From contig JAGROY010000119.1 of assembly GCA_020439995.1 (NCBI GenBank), positions 1-41,980 on the forward strand: a stretch of DNA of 41,980 nucleotides, written 5' to 3'. Positions 1-8,934 of this stretch are shown in pieces. The stretch is from Verrucomicrobiia bacterium. GTDB taxonomy: Bacteria > Verrucomicrobiota > Verrucomicrobiia > Verrucomicrobiales > DEV007. Under the pieces are notes generated by a model. It worked only from the letters and a program-made list of their open reading frames with translations, did not search any database and was not told the origin of the DNA. A program made the position numbers and the translations under genes. The number at the start of each line of letters is the position of its first letter. The stretch's first letter is position 1.

Positions 1-1995
1 CAGTACCTTGATATCAGCAACAACGTGTTCCTAGAGATCCCGGACATCTCGCAAATGCCAAACCTGCGGTACGTGAACGTGCAACGCAACCGTCTCGATG
101 AGAGCCCCGGCTCGCCGACGGATGTCATCCTCGATGCGCTCAAAGCTCGTGGCGTGACGGTCGCTCGCGGATTTCAGAATCCGCGCCCACCCGAACCCGA
201 ACCTGCCCCTGACCGATTCGTCATTGTGGAGGTTGTCGGCGAGGTCGAGATCATCGCGGAAGATGGGAGCATACGACTCGCCAAAGAAGGGGAACTTGTC
301 GATGCCAGGGAACGGATCTATACCTCTCTGGAGAGTCATGTGGTGGTGCGTCCGGAAAGAAATCCCGATCTTTTCCAGATCACGGTGAGGGAACTTTCGG
401 ACCTGGTGTTGTCGAGTTTGTTCCTCGACGAGGGCTCGATCATCGCTCGACTGGAGCTGAAGGCTGGCGAAATGACAGCTGACCTGATTCACGGCACTGA
501 GTTGAAGTCAGACTTTCAGATCAAGACGCCTACTGCGACGTGCAGTGTTAGGGGAACGGTATATTCGATCGGCTACGAGGAGGCGACAGCCACTACTCGA
601 ATCGAAGTGAGCGAAGACGGGCCGATCCATTTCAACCCGGAGAATCCAGAACTTAATTCTGGCCTAGTGTTCGCCCAGGGGAACGCCGAGATCGGAGTAT
701 CTTCCGTTTCGGGCAGTTTCCAGACACTGGCTCGTCCAGCTATGGTGGGCTACGAACTGATCGAGCTTTCGAGCGTGTCCGATGTGGGGCCGTTGGCACT
801 TCGGGGCGAAAATGCTCTCGCCACGGTCGGCCCGGGAGGATTCGTCGCCTCGATCGATCTAACGGACGGCGGGATTTCCGAACTCGCCAGCCTTGGTTCC
901 GCCCATTGGACCGGTATTGCGACGACCCCGGAAGGAGATCTGCTTCTCGCCAAACAAAGCTCGAACCGGATCGTTCGCGTGGTTGCGGGAGCGGCTGAGC
1001 CCACAGTCTTCAACCAAAACGTCCAGACGCCTGCAGGACTTGTGACTAACGGCGGCGTGTACTACACGGCAAGCCAGATCAGCGGCACCATCCATCGACT
1101 GATCGCAAGCGGCGATTCGTCTCTGATCGCGTCCGGTTTGTCCGCTCCAGGCCCCGTGGTGGCGGCTGCCAGCGACACCCTCTATGTCGCCGAGAAGGCT
1201 GGACGGATCATTCGTGTCCACTTGCCGGGGGGCGAACTGACGCCGATCGCGACGCTTGCTGGCGAACCGACCGCCCTTGCGGTGCTGACGGATGGAACGC
1301 TTATTGCGGCGAACATCACAAGCGGAGCTTCAGGCGAAGCTCAGTTGCTCCAGATATCCATGGATGGTTCGACCGAAGTCATCGGAACGGGATTCACCGA
1401 GCCTTCCGGTGTCGTCGCCGACGCCACCGGCCATCTCTACATCGCGGACTCGATGGAAGGGACGATTTTTAAGGCGGCTCCAATCCAGCAGCCATCCTCC
1501 AGCATTGAGGCCTGGCGGCTTGCCCGCTTCGGAGAAGAAGCGGGTGACGACTCGATCGCGGGTGACCTAGCGGATCCCGATCACGATGGACGAATCAATC
1601 TCATGGAATACGCCCTGCGCACCGATCCGCTAGTTGCCGACATCGCCCGTGGGCAGATCGCGGGCTCGATCGACAGTGACAATGCAGTGCTCGCCTTCGG
1701 ACGCAATGCCGACGCAGACGACCTGACATTCGCCGTGCAGACCACCATGACCCTCGCCGCCGATGATTGGAAGCCGATCGCGACATGGACAAGCACGGAA
1801 CAATGGATCACAGAGGAAGGTGTTACCGTGGACGAGGATGCGGCAAGCGAAGCAGACTTGGGAATCGTGCGCGACTCGGTGCGTGTGCCTCTGGAGATAG
1901 AGACCGGCGAGGCGACCTATATACGGGTGACCGTCAGCCGTGAACAGACCATCCGTCGACTCGCTGCCATCAACCCAATTGCCAGCCAACAATAA
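1..1995 (+). CDS. Secreted LRR / FecR-domain / NHL-propeller protein, 5' truncated by window edge
   Basis: The reading frame is open from the first base, so the start lies upstream; a GTG at 25 is internal. The first ~35 residues form leucine-rich repeat units (YLDISNN, NLRYVNVQRNRL). Counting from the GTG at 25, residues ~65-235 resemble a FecR-type domain, with the hallmark TPTATCSVRGTVYSI at ~168-182. Residues ~260-480 are repeated short beta-propeller (NHL/SMP-30-like) blades such as GHLYIADSMEGTIFKAA. The C-terminus carries the Asp-rich motif DPDHDGRINLMEYALRTDP that precedes a beta-sandwich tail in many verrucomicrobial secreted proteins. FecR domains otherwise usually occur in anti-sigma regulators; here, by inference, it is part of a large exported protein. 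The real signal peptide is outside the window. The domain reading is fairly secure; the function is unknown. Confidence 0.8.
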   Translation, partial: QYLDISNNVFLEIPDISQMPNLRYVNVQRNRLDESPGSPTDVILDALKARGVTVARGFQNPRPPEPEPAPDRFVIVEVVGEVEIIAEDGSIRLAKEGELVDARERIYTSLESHVVVRPERNPDLFQITVRELSDLVLSSLFLDEGSIIARLELKAGEMTADLIHGTELKSDFQIKTPTATCSVRGTVYSIGYEEATATTRIEVSEDGPIHFNPENPELNSGLVFAQGNAEIGVSSVSGSFQTLARPAMVGYELIELSSVSDVGPLALRGENALATVGPGGFVASIDLTDGGISELASLGSAHWTGIATTPEGDLLLAKQSSNRIVRVVAGAAEPTVFNQNVQTPAGLVTNGGVYYTASQISGTIHRLIASGDSSLIASGLSAPGPVVAAASDTLYVAEKAGRIIRVHLPGGELTPIATLAGEPTALAVLTDGTLIAANITSGASGEAQLLQISMDGSTEVIGTGFTEPSGVVADATGHLYIADSMEGTIFKAAPIQQPSSSIEAWRLARFGEEAGDDSIAGDLADPDHDGRINLMEYALRTDPLVADIARGQIAGSIDSDNAVLAFGRNADADDLTFAVQTTMTLAADDWKPIATWTSTEQWITEEGVTVDEDAASEADLGIVRDSVRVPLEIETGEATYIRVTVSREQTIRRLAAINPIASQQ

Positions 1996-2003
1996 ACGCC
2001 AGG

Positions 2004-2330
2004 ACACGATCACTTCTCGATATTCGGACCGTTGCACTTTGCCAACTTGTCCTTCTCCTGACATCCCATTAGTCAGCTGCGGGGAATCCCGTACCCGATT
2101 CACAAGGCCGGATGCGCTGGAATTGTCTGCCTCCGGTTGAGAAGGCCGCTCTGACCGATCTCTACACCGCGACCGAGGGCGACCACTGGGGATCGATCTT
2201 TGGGAACCGAGATAATGTCATTCGCGGATGGTTTATCGAGGATGAGAATGTAGGAACGACGATGATTACTGTTCGTTCTCGATTGGAGACCTTCAGTGGG
2301 ACGGATTTGCAGCTCTCGTCGGCTGGTTAG
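2004..2330 (+). pseudogene. Remnant of an LRR-type secreted protein gene (signal peptide and N-terminal motif only)
   Basis: In one frame there is a signal-peptide-like segment (IRTVALCQLVLLLTSH), an in-frame TAG at 2070-2072, then Ser-Ala-Ala and the motif PPVEKAALTDLYTATEGDHW. That motif is the usual N-terminal block in front of leucine-rich repeats (AL.ALY.AT.GD.W). After about 30 more residues the frame ends at 2330 without any LRR. The order of leader, stop and conserved block argues for a broken gene rather than a chance frame. It lies directly after another LRR protein gene, so it may be the wreck of a tandem paralogue (inference). Its end overlaps the convergent membrane-protein gene by 4 bp. 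The exact original start cannot be fixed. Confidence 0.55.
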
Positions 2331-2761
2331 TTGATCTTCGACAACTTCTCCCGATCTGGTCGAAGTGCAAGGAGTGAGAGGAAGAGTGCGAGTATCCACC
2401 AACCACGGATGTATGGGGAATACTGGGAGTCAAACCCAGAGGAAATGAGGAAATATGCTAAATGAACTATGGCGGAGCCTATCCAGAATATTGTCCATCC
2501 CTTCTCTTTCTTTTCCGTATTGAACGATCGTATCCACCATCCGGAGTAGATCACCCATCCGGGCAAGAACAATAGGTTGAAGAACATTGCATCAATGATC
2601 GAGGGGGCTTCTTTAAGGAACTGTAGCGTTAAATACAAAAGAACGAGTGCCCAGATCGATCCGCCGAAAGCAAGAGCACTGGCAATGATCCGGTTGATGT
2701 CACGGCGTTGCATATCATCTTCTGATGCTTGTTGCATTTCATGGAGGTCGTCTCGCGACAA
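2327..2761 (-). CDS. Small integral membrane protein of unknown function
   Basis: A 144-residue frame with a charged N-terminus (about 30 residues rich in Asp, Glu and Arg) followed by four hydrophobic stretches (around residues 28-50, 58-74, 90-108 and 120-134). It ends in the basic tail LRPDREKLSKIN. I do not recognise a family. The listed start is TTG at 2761; an ATG at 2737 would give 136 residues, and neither has a clear ribosome binding site. The base composition looks more A/T-rich than neighbouring genes, which could indicate transfer or simply a poorly expressed gene. It stands alone between a pseudogene and a divergent-looking spacer. Confidence 0.55.
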   Translation of the reverse strand: MSRDDLHEMQQASEDDMQRRDINRIIASALAFGGSIWALVLLYLTLQFLKEAPSIIDAMFFNLLFLPGWVIYSGWWIRSFNTEKKEKGWTIFWIGSAIVHLAYFLISSGFDSQYSPYIRGWWILALFLSLLALRPDREKLSKIN

Positions 2762-3025
2762 CCATTGACGGTAGGCAGTGATTTACGGTTGTTGTACCTG
2801 GTGAATTTCTTCAAGGACGTTCGATGAGGCTCGGCACATGTGAGATCTTTGGTGCGTTGTCACTACCGTCAGAAAGACCTTGGGAATCAGCAGCAACCGA
2901 AAATGCTCATCAATGTATAGTTATCTTCCCCAAGGGCGACCATTGCGATGAGTCTTTTCCTTCGAGTAGAGTGCGATTGATCCGTAAGGATGAACGGCAG
3001 TAATGGGGCCAAAAATTTGAGCAAT

Positions 3026-4105
3026 CTACTTGCCGTCGAACAGCCTGACCATTGCCGCGCCCATGGCATCGCCGACATTCATGTAGGTCTCAGCGTTGCC
3101 GCCGTAGTGGCTACCGGAGTCGCTACCCTTTGACAACGGATGGGTGTAGACGGTGGCGACGTTGCCCTTGAACTCGGGATACTTGCCGGATTCGCCATCG
3201 ACCGCGAGCATGGCCTCAAGGATCTTGCCACCGCCATCGGTAGCTCCTTTTTCGGTCTGGCCGAGCGAGGCGCAGACAAACTTCGCATCGGGCGCATCGA
3301 AGTCCTTTCGGAGCTGCTTGATCAGATGGACGAGGTTCTGCTCGTATCTACTGGAAAGCGCTGCACTGCGGCTGTCCCGATCCCCTTGCCACCAGAAAAA
3401 TCCCGCAACCTCGTATTCCTTCGCATCGGGGTAATACTTGTCGAGCTCAGCCAACACCTGTTTCGCCCGGGCAATATCGCCGTCGTACTGCATGCCGGCA
3501 TACCAGGTGATCTTCTTCGGCTCGGTGCCCTTCTCCCAGCGCTCAGGCGATCCCTTGTATCCGGGGTGAACCCAGGTGACTCCCTTTTCATCGGTGAACT
3601 CGAAACCCTCGCTGCCCGGCGGCAGCAAATCCCAGCCGAGGGCGCGATTGCCGATGCAGCTTTTGAGGATCATCACCGGCGCGTCGACGGCATTTCCAAG
3701 GTGATGTCCGATACCGATCTCCGGGCCGATCTTCCCCCCGCTGATGGTCATCCACTCGTTGTTGAAGAGCTTCATGCCGCCCGTACCGCTCCCCATAACG
3801 CGCACGTTGCGGACATCTCTGCGCTCAGTCCAGGCGCCAGAGTCGTCGACCAGGTATGGGTACAAGTTTTTCTCCTTCACGGCGTGCTCGAGCGAGCCCT
3901 CGCCGCCCGTAATCTTGCCGAAGCCGAGCATGTTCGACTGGCCCAGAAGAATGTAGACCTGAACTGGCTTACTCATATCAGCAGGTTTGCCGTCTGGATC
4001 GGGCAGCGCGTTGTCAGCGTGCGACACTGCGGTCATGGCAAGACAATGCATTGCCATGAAAAGGCTGGATGCATAGATCGCTTTATTTTTGGTAAGGAAT
4101 TTCAT
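3026..4105 (-). CDS. Secreted sialate O-acetylesterase-like (SASA / carbohydrate esterase family 6) enzyme
   Basis: 359 residues from the ATG at 4105. This start opens directly into a signal peptide (MKFLTKNKAIYASSL, then a hydrophobic core ending SHA); the frame extends upstream to 4159, but those residues do not look like a leader. The nucleophile block is YILLGQSNMLGFG, with Ser in GQSNM. The middle block FFWWQGDRDS matches the WWQGE-type motif, and near the C-terminus GSHYGGNAETY carries the candidate catalytic His. Family members remove acetyl groups from sugars, often xylan or sialic acid; the substrate here cannot be told. Export to the periplasm or outside is expected. It is monocistronic, with no polysaccharide-utilisation gene beside it except the large secreted protein on the other strand. 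Confidence 0.85.
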   Translation of the reverse strand: MKFLTKNKAIYASSLFMAMHCLAMTAVSHADNALPDPDGKPADMSKPVQVYILLGQSNMLGFGKITGGEGSLEHAVKEKNLYPYLVDDSGAWTERRDVRNVRVMGSGTGGMKLFNNEWMTISGGKIGPEIGIGHHLGNAVDAPVMILKSCIGNRALGWDLLPPGSEGFEFTDEKGVTWVHPGYKGSPERWEKGTEPKKITWYAGMQYDGDIARAKQVLAELDKYYPDAKEYEVAGFFWWQGDRDSRSAALSSRYEQNLVHLIKQLRKDFDAPDAKFVCASLGQTEKGATDGGGKILEAMLAVDGESGKYPEFKGNVATVYTHPLSKGSDSGSHYGGNAETYMNVGDAMGAAMVRLFDGK

Positions 4106-4554
4106 CGCCAGTGGTGGTTTTGTTATGGGCAGAGCTGGGGGCACCGAACTTCTCGGCATTTTTCACTGTGAACAGGAGAATCAGCGTGCTTTCTCATGAT
4201 TCCCGAACATGGAGAATCGTGTCCGCAATGTCAATCTCCGAGCGAGGGTGCGCTGTATTTGAGGCGTCGTTGCAAGCTCTAAAATTACCACTGACGCCGG
4301 GGGCTTAACACGACAAAGGTCTGGTCGAGAAAGTACAGACCTACGAGACAGTGACACTCTTTGCAGGCTTGTCCATTGAACGGAGGAAGGCTTGGACATC
4401 TTCGAGATCTCACCCACTAACCCTGCCAATAAGTAAGTAGCAGTGAAAGACCTGATCTTCCGATGAAGCCTAGTGGCAGAAATGGTAGCGTTTTTCTTGT
4501 CAATTCATCGATTTTTTCATAGGTCAGACAAAATCCTTAAAATCCTCTATTGCT
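4106..4554. other. Intergenic spacer between divergent genes; weak promoter candidate
   Basis: About 450 bp without a convincing gene, separating the minus-strand esterase from the plus-strand 1015-residue secreted protein. The last 60 bp are A/T-rich. TTGTCA at 4497-4502 followed 17 bp later by TAGGTC at 4520-4525 is the only sigma-70-like pair I could find ahead of the ATG at 4555; its -10 element is poor. No hairpin, repeat or small conserved frame was recognised. Confidence 0.4.
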
Positions 4555-7500
4555 ATGAACCCCTCATTGGTATTTGGAAATCGGGTGGCCTCTGCGGCGT
4601 TAGCGTCGATTGTTCTCGCCACATCACTTGGTGCACAGGAAAACAAGATTGTGTGGGAGGCTTACAACGACTACCGCCCCGGAGAATTCACGCACGAAAA
4701 TGCTTCCATCTGGGATCTTCGGGTTACTGATGATGGCGGTCCACTTCGCAACATTGCCAGTGGAGAAGAGTTGGACGCTGAGGTGATCGTCGAGGCGGTC
4801 GGCACGCCGCAGGATTTTGGGGCCAATGTTGCGGCCAATGAAGGAAGTCCCGGTGATTTGTTTTTTCGCGATTATGTGGAGCCAGGAGTCGATGGTTTGC
4901 CTGGGGTGCAGGCAGGCGCTAACGAGTTGACGCTCATTTTTCGCAACCTTGACCCAACAAAGCGCTACAACTTCCGGGGTCTGGCCGTCAGGGGTGGAAG
5001 CTATGACAACCGCTGGAGCATCTACAGCATCTTCGGAACCGAGGCCGAGGTCGTCGCGCACGTTGATGGCAGCGCGCGTAAGAATATCTTTACTGCGGCG
5101 ACCTTTCCGGAGGCAGGCCTGGAGCCCAACGAAGTCGTTTTAAACTCGGGGATCAACTTGGAAGGATCTCTTGTCGGCTGGGACAATATCGAACCAGGAC
5201 CGGACGGCGAGTTCTCCATTGATGCCAAGCAATATACGGGAGCAACTCCGTATGGGGACGCCTCCACAGGCCCTTACGCTTACGGATTCGCGGCGATCTA
5301 TCTGGCCGAGATAGAATCATCAGGTGATCTTCGAATTACCGAGAATCCGCCGCCCAACGTGATCGTAGCAGAAGGGCAATCCGTGACGTTGTCGATCACG
5401 GCCTCCAGTCCCGAGGCAATTACTTACCAGTGGCAGCGTGCTGCACCAGAGGAGAGCGAGTTTAGCGACATTGCCGCTGCTGTAGCGGCGACCTATGTGA
5501 CGCCTGCCCTCACCAGCGACGATAACGGAGCGCGTTATCGCTGTATTGCTACCAGTGACGGATTCGATGCCGTGAGTGGAGTGTCAGAGTTGGCAGTAGA
5601 CGGAGTGATTCCGACCGCAGCGGCGCAGGGCAGTATCAATTTTGATGCAGTGTATGTCACGTTTTCAGAAGCCATGAAGGCAGAGCAGCTGGCGGCGATC
5701 GCGAATTATCAACTGACTGGAGGAGACGTAACGCTGGCCTCGGTCAAGGTACTGGATCCGTTCAGCGTGCGTCTCGGCACCAGTGCCCAGCAGAAAAATG
5801 TCGCACTGTCACTGACGGTGAAGGATATCGAAGACCTCGCGGGGAACAAGATCGATCGCAGTGTCGCGATTGAGTTTAAAACTTTCGCCATGACCAATGG
5901 GGTGGCAGGAATGGAAGTCTGGCGGAATATTGCCAATGATCCGACGCTCCAGATCCTAAAGGATTATCCGGCTTTCCCGGATAGTCCCGATGTCGATTAC
6001 GTGACGACCCGGATCGACTCCAGGGAAGTATACGCAGATGGGACACAGAACACCTATGGTGGGCGGTTCAGAGCCTGGCTCATTCCCGATGAAACGGCGG
6101 AATACGAATTCTTTCTGCGGGCTGACGATGCCGGGGAGTTCAGCATCAGTCAAGATGCCCAATTTGGTCCACTGGATGATCCAGATCGACTCCCAGACGT
6201 GGAGGCAACGGGTAACCTCCCGTTTGACGAGAGTATTCCCTCCGATCCTATCGCGCTGGAAGCAGGTAAAAAGTACGCAGTGCAGGTGCTCTGGTCGGAG
6301 GACAATGGCGATGATGTGGCTCAGCTTGCATGGAGGAAAGCGGGCGACGGCGATTTCCCAGAAGAACCCATTCCAAGTAAGTTCTTTTGTTATTTCGGCC
6401 CGAACGCTCCCGACGATGATAATGACGGCATGTCGGATGTGTATGAGGAACTCTACGGACTGAATCCTGAAGTGGATGACGCGGCTGGCGATCTCGATGC
6501 CGACGGAATCTCCAATGGTGATGAACATACGATGGGCACTGCGGCGAACAGCGACGACACTGATGGAGACGGGCTCAAGGATGGTAATGAAACGGGCACT
6601 GGTGTGTTTGTGAGTGCTTCAGATACAGGCACCAGTCCATTGAGCGCGGATTCAGATGCCGACGGTCTGAGCGACGGCGTCGAGACCCGCACGGGCATCT
6701 TTGTCAGTGCAACGGATACAGGCTCGGATCCTCTCAAGCGTGATACGGACGGAGATGGAGCACGGGACGGACTCGAGGTGACGACGGGCTTTGACCCGAA
6801 CGATCCTGCTAGCATTCCATCCGTCGTTCAGGGCGGCGGCGTATTCGCGACGACCCACGTCTGGACGGATGGCGATCCTGAAGTGCTGGATATTTTCGAA
6901 GCCGAAAACATACTTCTCGACCCTGATCTGGGTGAGCGTTTTGATGCCGAAACGAAATATATCCATTTCCATGACGATACCTCAGAGCCGCCCGTCTTCG
7001 TTGATCAATCGCTACCGTTCCCACTGTGGGACGACGAAAACGGCGGGGCCGGCGGATTCGGAGATCACGACAATTTTGCCATTCGCTCTGTGGGGCAGAT
7101 TAATGTTACTCAGGGCGGCCTGGTATCGTTCATCTGCAACAGCGACGATGGATTCGTGCTTCGCATTGATGGAGACGAAGTTGGGAGTGCAGGCGATCGA
7201 GGCAGAGCCGACACGCTGATGGAGGTCGACCTCGCTGCAGGTATTCACGATCTGGAGTTCATCTACTATGAGCGCGGCGGCGGTGCAGGAGTATCACTTT
7301 TTGTCTACCGCGGGATCGGTACCGCTCCAGATTTGAATGATGCAGAGTGGGAGTTGCTGCCGGCATTTGGAGGCGGCTCTAGTCCATTCGCCATCACCGA
7401 TGTTGAGCTCGTGGGCACGAAACTCACCGTGACCTGGTCATCACAGCCAGGCGAGTCGTTTCTCGTTGAGACCACCACCGATTTGGAGGAGTGGGAGGAA

Positions 7501-7602
7501 GTGGTCGACGGTCACCCCAGTGGAGGGACTAGCACGACCTATGTGTTCGAACTTTCGCCCGATGTACCGTCGCTATTTTACGTTCGCGCACAGCGGGAGT
7601 GA
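4555..7602 (+). CDS. Large secreted multidomain protein: Ig-like, SbsA-like Ig, two PA14-like, thrombospondin type 3 repeats
   Basis: 1015 residues. The ATG at 4555 opens a signal peptide (core ASAALASIVLATSLGAQ). Residues ~30-255 form an N-terminal beta-rich domain I cannot name. Residues ~264-350 look like an Ig-like domain (SVTLSITASSPEAITYQWQR). Residues ~352-440 look like an SbsA-type Ig domain (VYVTFSEAMKAEQL). Residues ~449-615 are PA14-like. Residues ~618-765 hold thrombospondin type 3 calcium-binding repeats (DTDGDGLKDG, DSDADGLSDG, DTDGDGARDG), and ~769-920 a second PA14-like region (SDDGFVLRIDGDEVG). The last 70 residues form a fibronectin-like tail. PA14 domains usually bind carbohydrate and TSP3 repeats bind calcium, so a cell-surface or secreted sugar-binding or adhesion role is likely (inference). 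No PEP-CTERM or LPXTG anchor is visible. Confidence 0.85.
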   Translation: MNPSLVFGNRVASAALASIVLATSLGAQENKIVWEAYNDYRPGEFTHENASIWDLRVTDDGGPLRNIASGEELDAEVIVEAVGTPQDFGANVAANEGSPGDLFFRDYVEPGVDGLPGVQAGANELTLIFRNLDPTKRYNFRGLAVRGGSYDNRWSIYSIFGTEAEVVAHVDGSARKNIFTAATFPEAGLEPNEVVLNSGINLEGSLVGWDNIEPGPDGEFSIDAKQYTGATPYGDASTGPYAYGFAAIYLAEIESSGDLRITENPPPNVIVAEGQSVTLSITASSPEAITYQWQRAAPEESEFSDIAAAVAATYVTPALTSDDNGARYRCIATSDGFDAVSGVSELAVDGVIPTAAAQGSINFDAVYVTFSEAMKAEQLAAIANYQLTGGDVTLASVKVLDPFSVRLGTSAQQKNVALSLTVKDIEDLAGNKIDRSVAIEFKTFAMTNGVAGMEVWRNIANDPTLQILKDYPAFPDSPDVDYVTTRIDSREVYADGTQNTYGGRFRAWLIPDETAEYEFFLRADDAGEFSISQDAQFGPLDDPDRLPDVEATGNLPFDESIPSDPIALEAGKKYAVQVLWSEDNGDDVAQLAWRKAGDGDFPEEPIPSKFFCYFGPNAPDDDNDGMSDVYEELYGLNPEVDDAAGDLDADGISNGDEHTMGTAANSDDTDGDGLKDGNETGTGVFVSASDTGTSPLSADSDADGLSDGVETRTGIFVSATDTGSDPLKRDTDGDGARDGLEVTTGFDPNDPASIPSVVQGGGVFATTHVWTDGDPEVLDIFEAENILLDPDLGERFDAETKYIHFHDDTSEPPVFVDQSLPFPLWDDENGGAGGFGDHDNFAIRSVGQINVTQGGLVSFICNSDDGFVLRIDGDEVGSAGDRGRADTLMEVDLAAGIHDLEFIYYERGGGAGVSLFVYRGIGTAPDLNDAEWELLPAFGGGSSPFAITDVELVGTKLTVTWSSQPGESFLVETTTDLEEWEEVVDGHPSGGTSTTYVFELSPDVPSLFYVRAQRE

Positions 7603-7775
7603 GCGAATCCTCGTCGGAACGCAAGGACGCCTCAGGGAGTGGCATGTCATCAAGCGCGGACTCGCATTCGAGACGACTGGCATGCGTGTCGATCGATCGA
7701 GTATGAGAGCCTGGAAGCCTAAGAAATGTGGGGGAAAAGCTTGAACTGATCGACCGGAACAGTCTATCAGACGGC

Positions 7776-8930
7776 ATGTCGGAAACCAACGCCCCTTCAA
7801 CCTCGCTAACCTCAAGACTCACATCGCTCGATGCATTGCGTGGCTTTGACATGCTCTGGATCATGGGTGGAGATTCGATCGGCCATGCCCTTGCAAATAT
7901 GGAAGGAGCCGATTCGGGGGTGATGAAAGCGGTCGCGACGCAATTGGATCACGTGGCCTGGGAGGGCTTTCGTTTCTACGACCTGATCTTCCCGATGTTC
8001 GTGTTCATCGTCGGCGTATCACTCGTCTACTCGCTGACGAAGACTGTCGAGCAAGCCGGAAGAAAATCAGCGATGATGCGAGTTATCCGCCGGGGCCTGT
8101 TGCTCTGGCTGATTGGGATCATCTACTACGGGGGATGGTCGAAGGGAATCTACAATGCGGAAACTGATGAAGGCATCCGGCTGATGGGTGTCCTTCAGAG
8201 GATCGGACTGTGCTACCTTTTTGCCGGCCTGTTGTTCCTGTATCTAAAGCCACGTGGACTGGTGATCGCCTTGACATCCTTGTTACTCGGCTACTGGGCG
8301 CTGCTCACATTCGTCGCCGCTCCCGGACAGCCAGCGGTCAGCTTTGAGGAGGGTAAAAATTTCACCAACTGGTTTGATTCACAATACCTCCCATTCTTCA
8401 AATGGGACGGCCCTCACGATCCAGAAGGCATCCTGTCAACGTTGCCTGCAATCGGCACCTGCCTTTTCGGCGTGCTTGCCGGGCTTTTACTGCGCAACAC
8501 TAACATAACCAGCATTCGCAAAACGACATGGCTGGCTGGAGCAGGCATCGTTGCGGTAGTAATCGGCTACCTCTGGGGGCTTCAATTCCCGATCATCAAG
8601 AAGCTCTGGACCAGTAGCTTCGTTCTGGTCGCCGCTGGCTACAGTGCCATTCTACTGGCAACGTTCCACTGGATCATCGATATCAAGGGCCACCAGAAGT
8701 GGGCACTCCCCTTCATTTGGATCGGCCTCAATCCCATCACCATCTACCTGCTGGGCAATCTGATCAACTTTGACGACCTGGCAGCCCGAGTCCTCGGCGG
8801 CCCGGTCAGCGCCTTTGCAGACGGAATTGCACACGGCATGGGTGCCGTCCTCATTGCGATTGGTGGAATGCTTCTGGGATTGTTAGTCGCCTGGTTTCTG
8901 CACAAGAAGAAGCTGTATTTGCGACTCTAG
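7776..8930 (+). CDS. COG4299/DUF5009-type membrane acyltransferase (heparan-alpha-glucosaminide N-acetyltransferase-like)
   Basis: 384 residues from the ATG at 7776; an upstream GTG at 7728 in frame would add 16 hydrophilic residues. The N-terminal motif SRLTSLDALRGFDMLWIMGG and the following EGFRFYDLIFPMFVFIVGVS are the signature of the bacterial homologues of HGSNAT (also called NagX). About ten transmembrane segments follow. In animals the family transfers acetyl from cytosolic acetyl-CoA to lumenal glucosamine; bacterial members are thought to acylate amino sugars across the inner membrane, but few have been tested. It stands alone, ending 4 bp before the convergent nadE gene. The family assignment is secure; the substrate is unknown. 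Confidence 0.85.
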   Translation: MSETNAPSTSLTSRLTSLDALRGFDMLWIMGGDSIGHALANMEGADSGVMKAVATQLDHVAWEGFRFYDLIFPMFVFIVGVSLVYSLTKTVEQAGRKSAMMRVIRRGLLLWLIGIIYYGGWSKGIYNAETDEGIRLMGVLQRIGLCYLFAGLLFLYLKPRGLVIALTSLLLGYWALLTFVAAPGQPAVSFEEGKNFTNWFDSQYLPFFKWDGPHDPEGILSTLPAIGTCLFGVLAGLLLRNTNITSIRKTTWLAGAGIVAVVIGYLWGLQFPIIKKLWTSSFVLVAAGYSAILLATFHWIIDIKGHQKWALPFIWIGLNPITIYLLGNLINFDDLAARVLGGPVSAFADGIAHGMGAVLIAIGGMLLGLLVAWFLHKKKLYLRL

Positions 8931-8934
8931 AGCC

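Noticed and set aside
3140..4171. Long open frame (343 codons) on the plus strand opposite the acetylesterase
   Set aside because: It is the antisense of a well-supported gene, with no motif, leader or start signal; GC-rich codon use on the minus strand produces such shadows.
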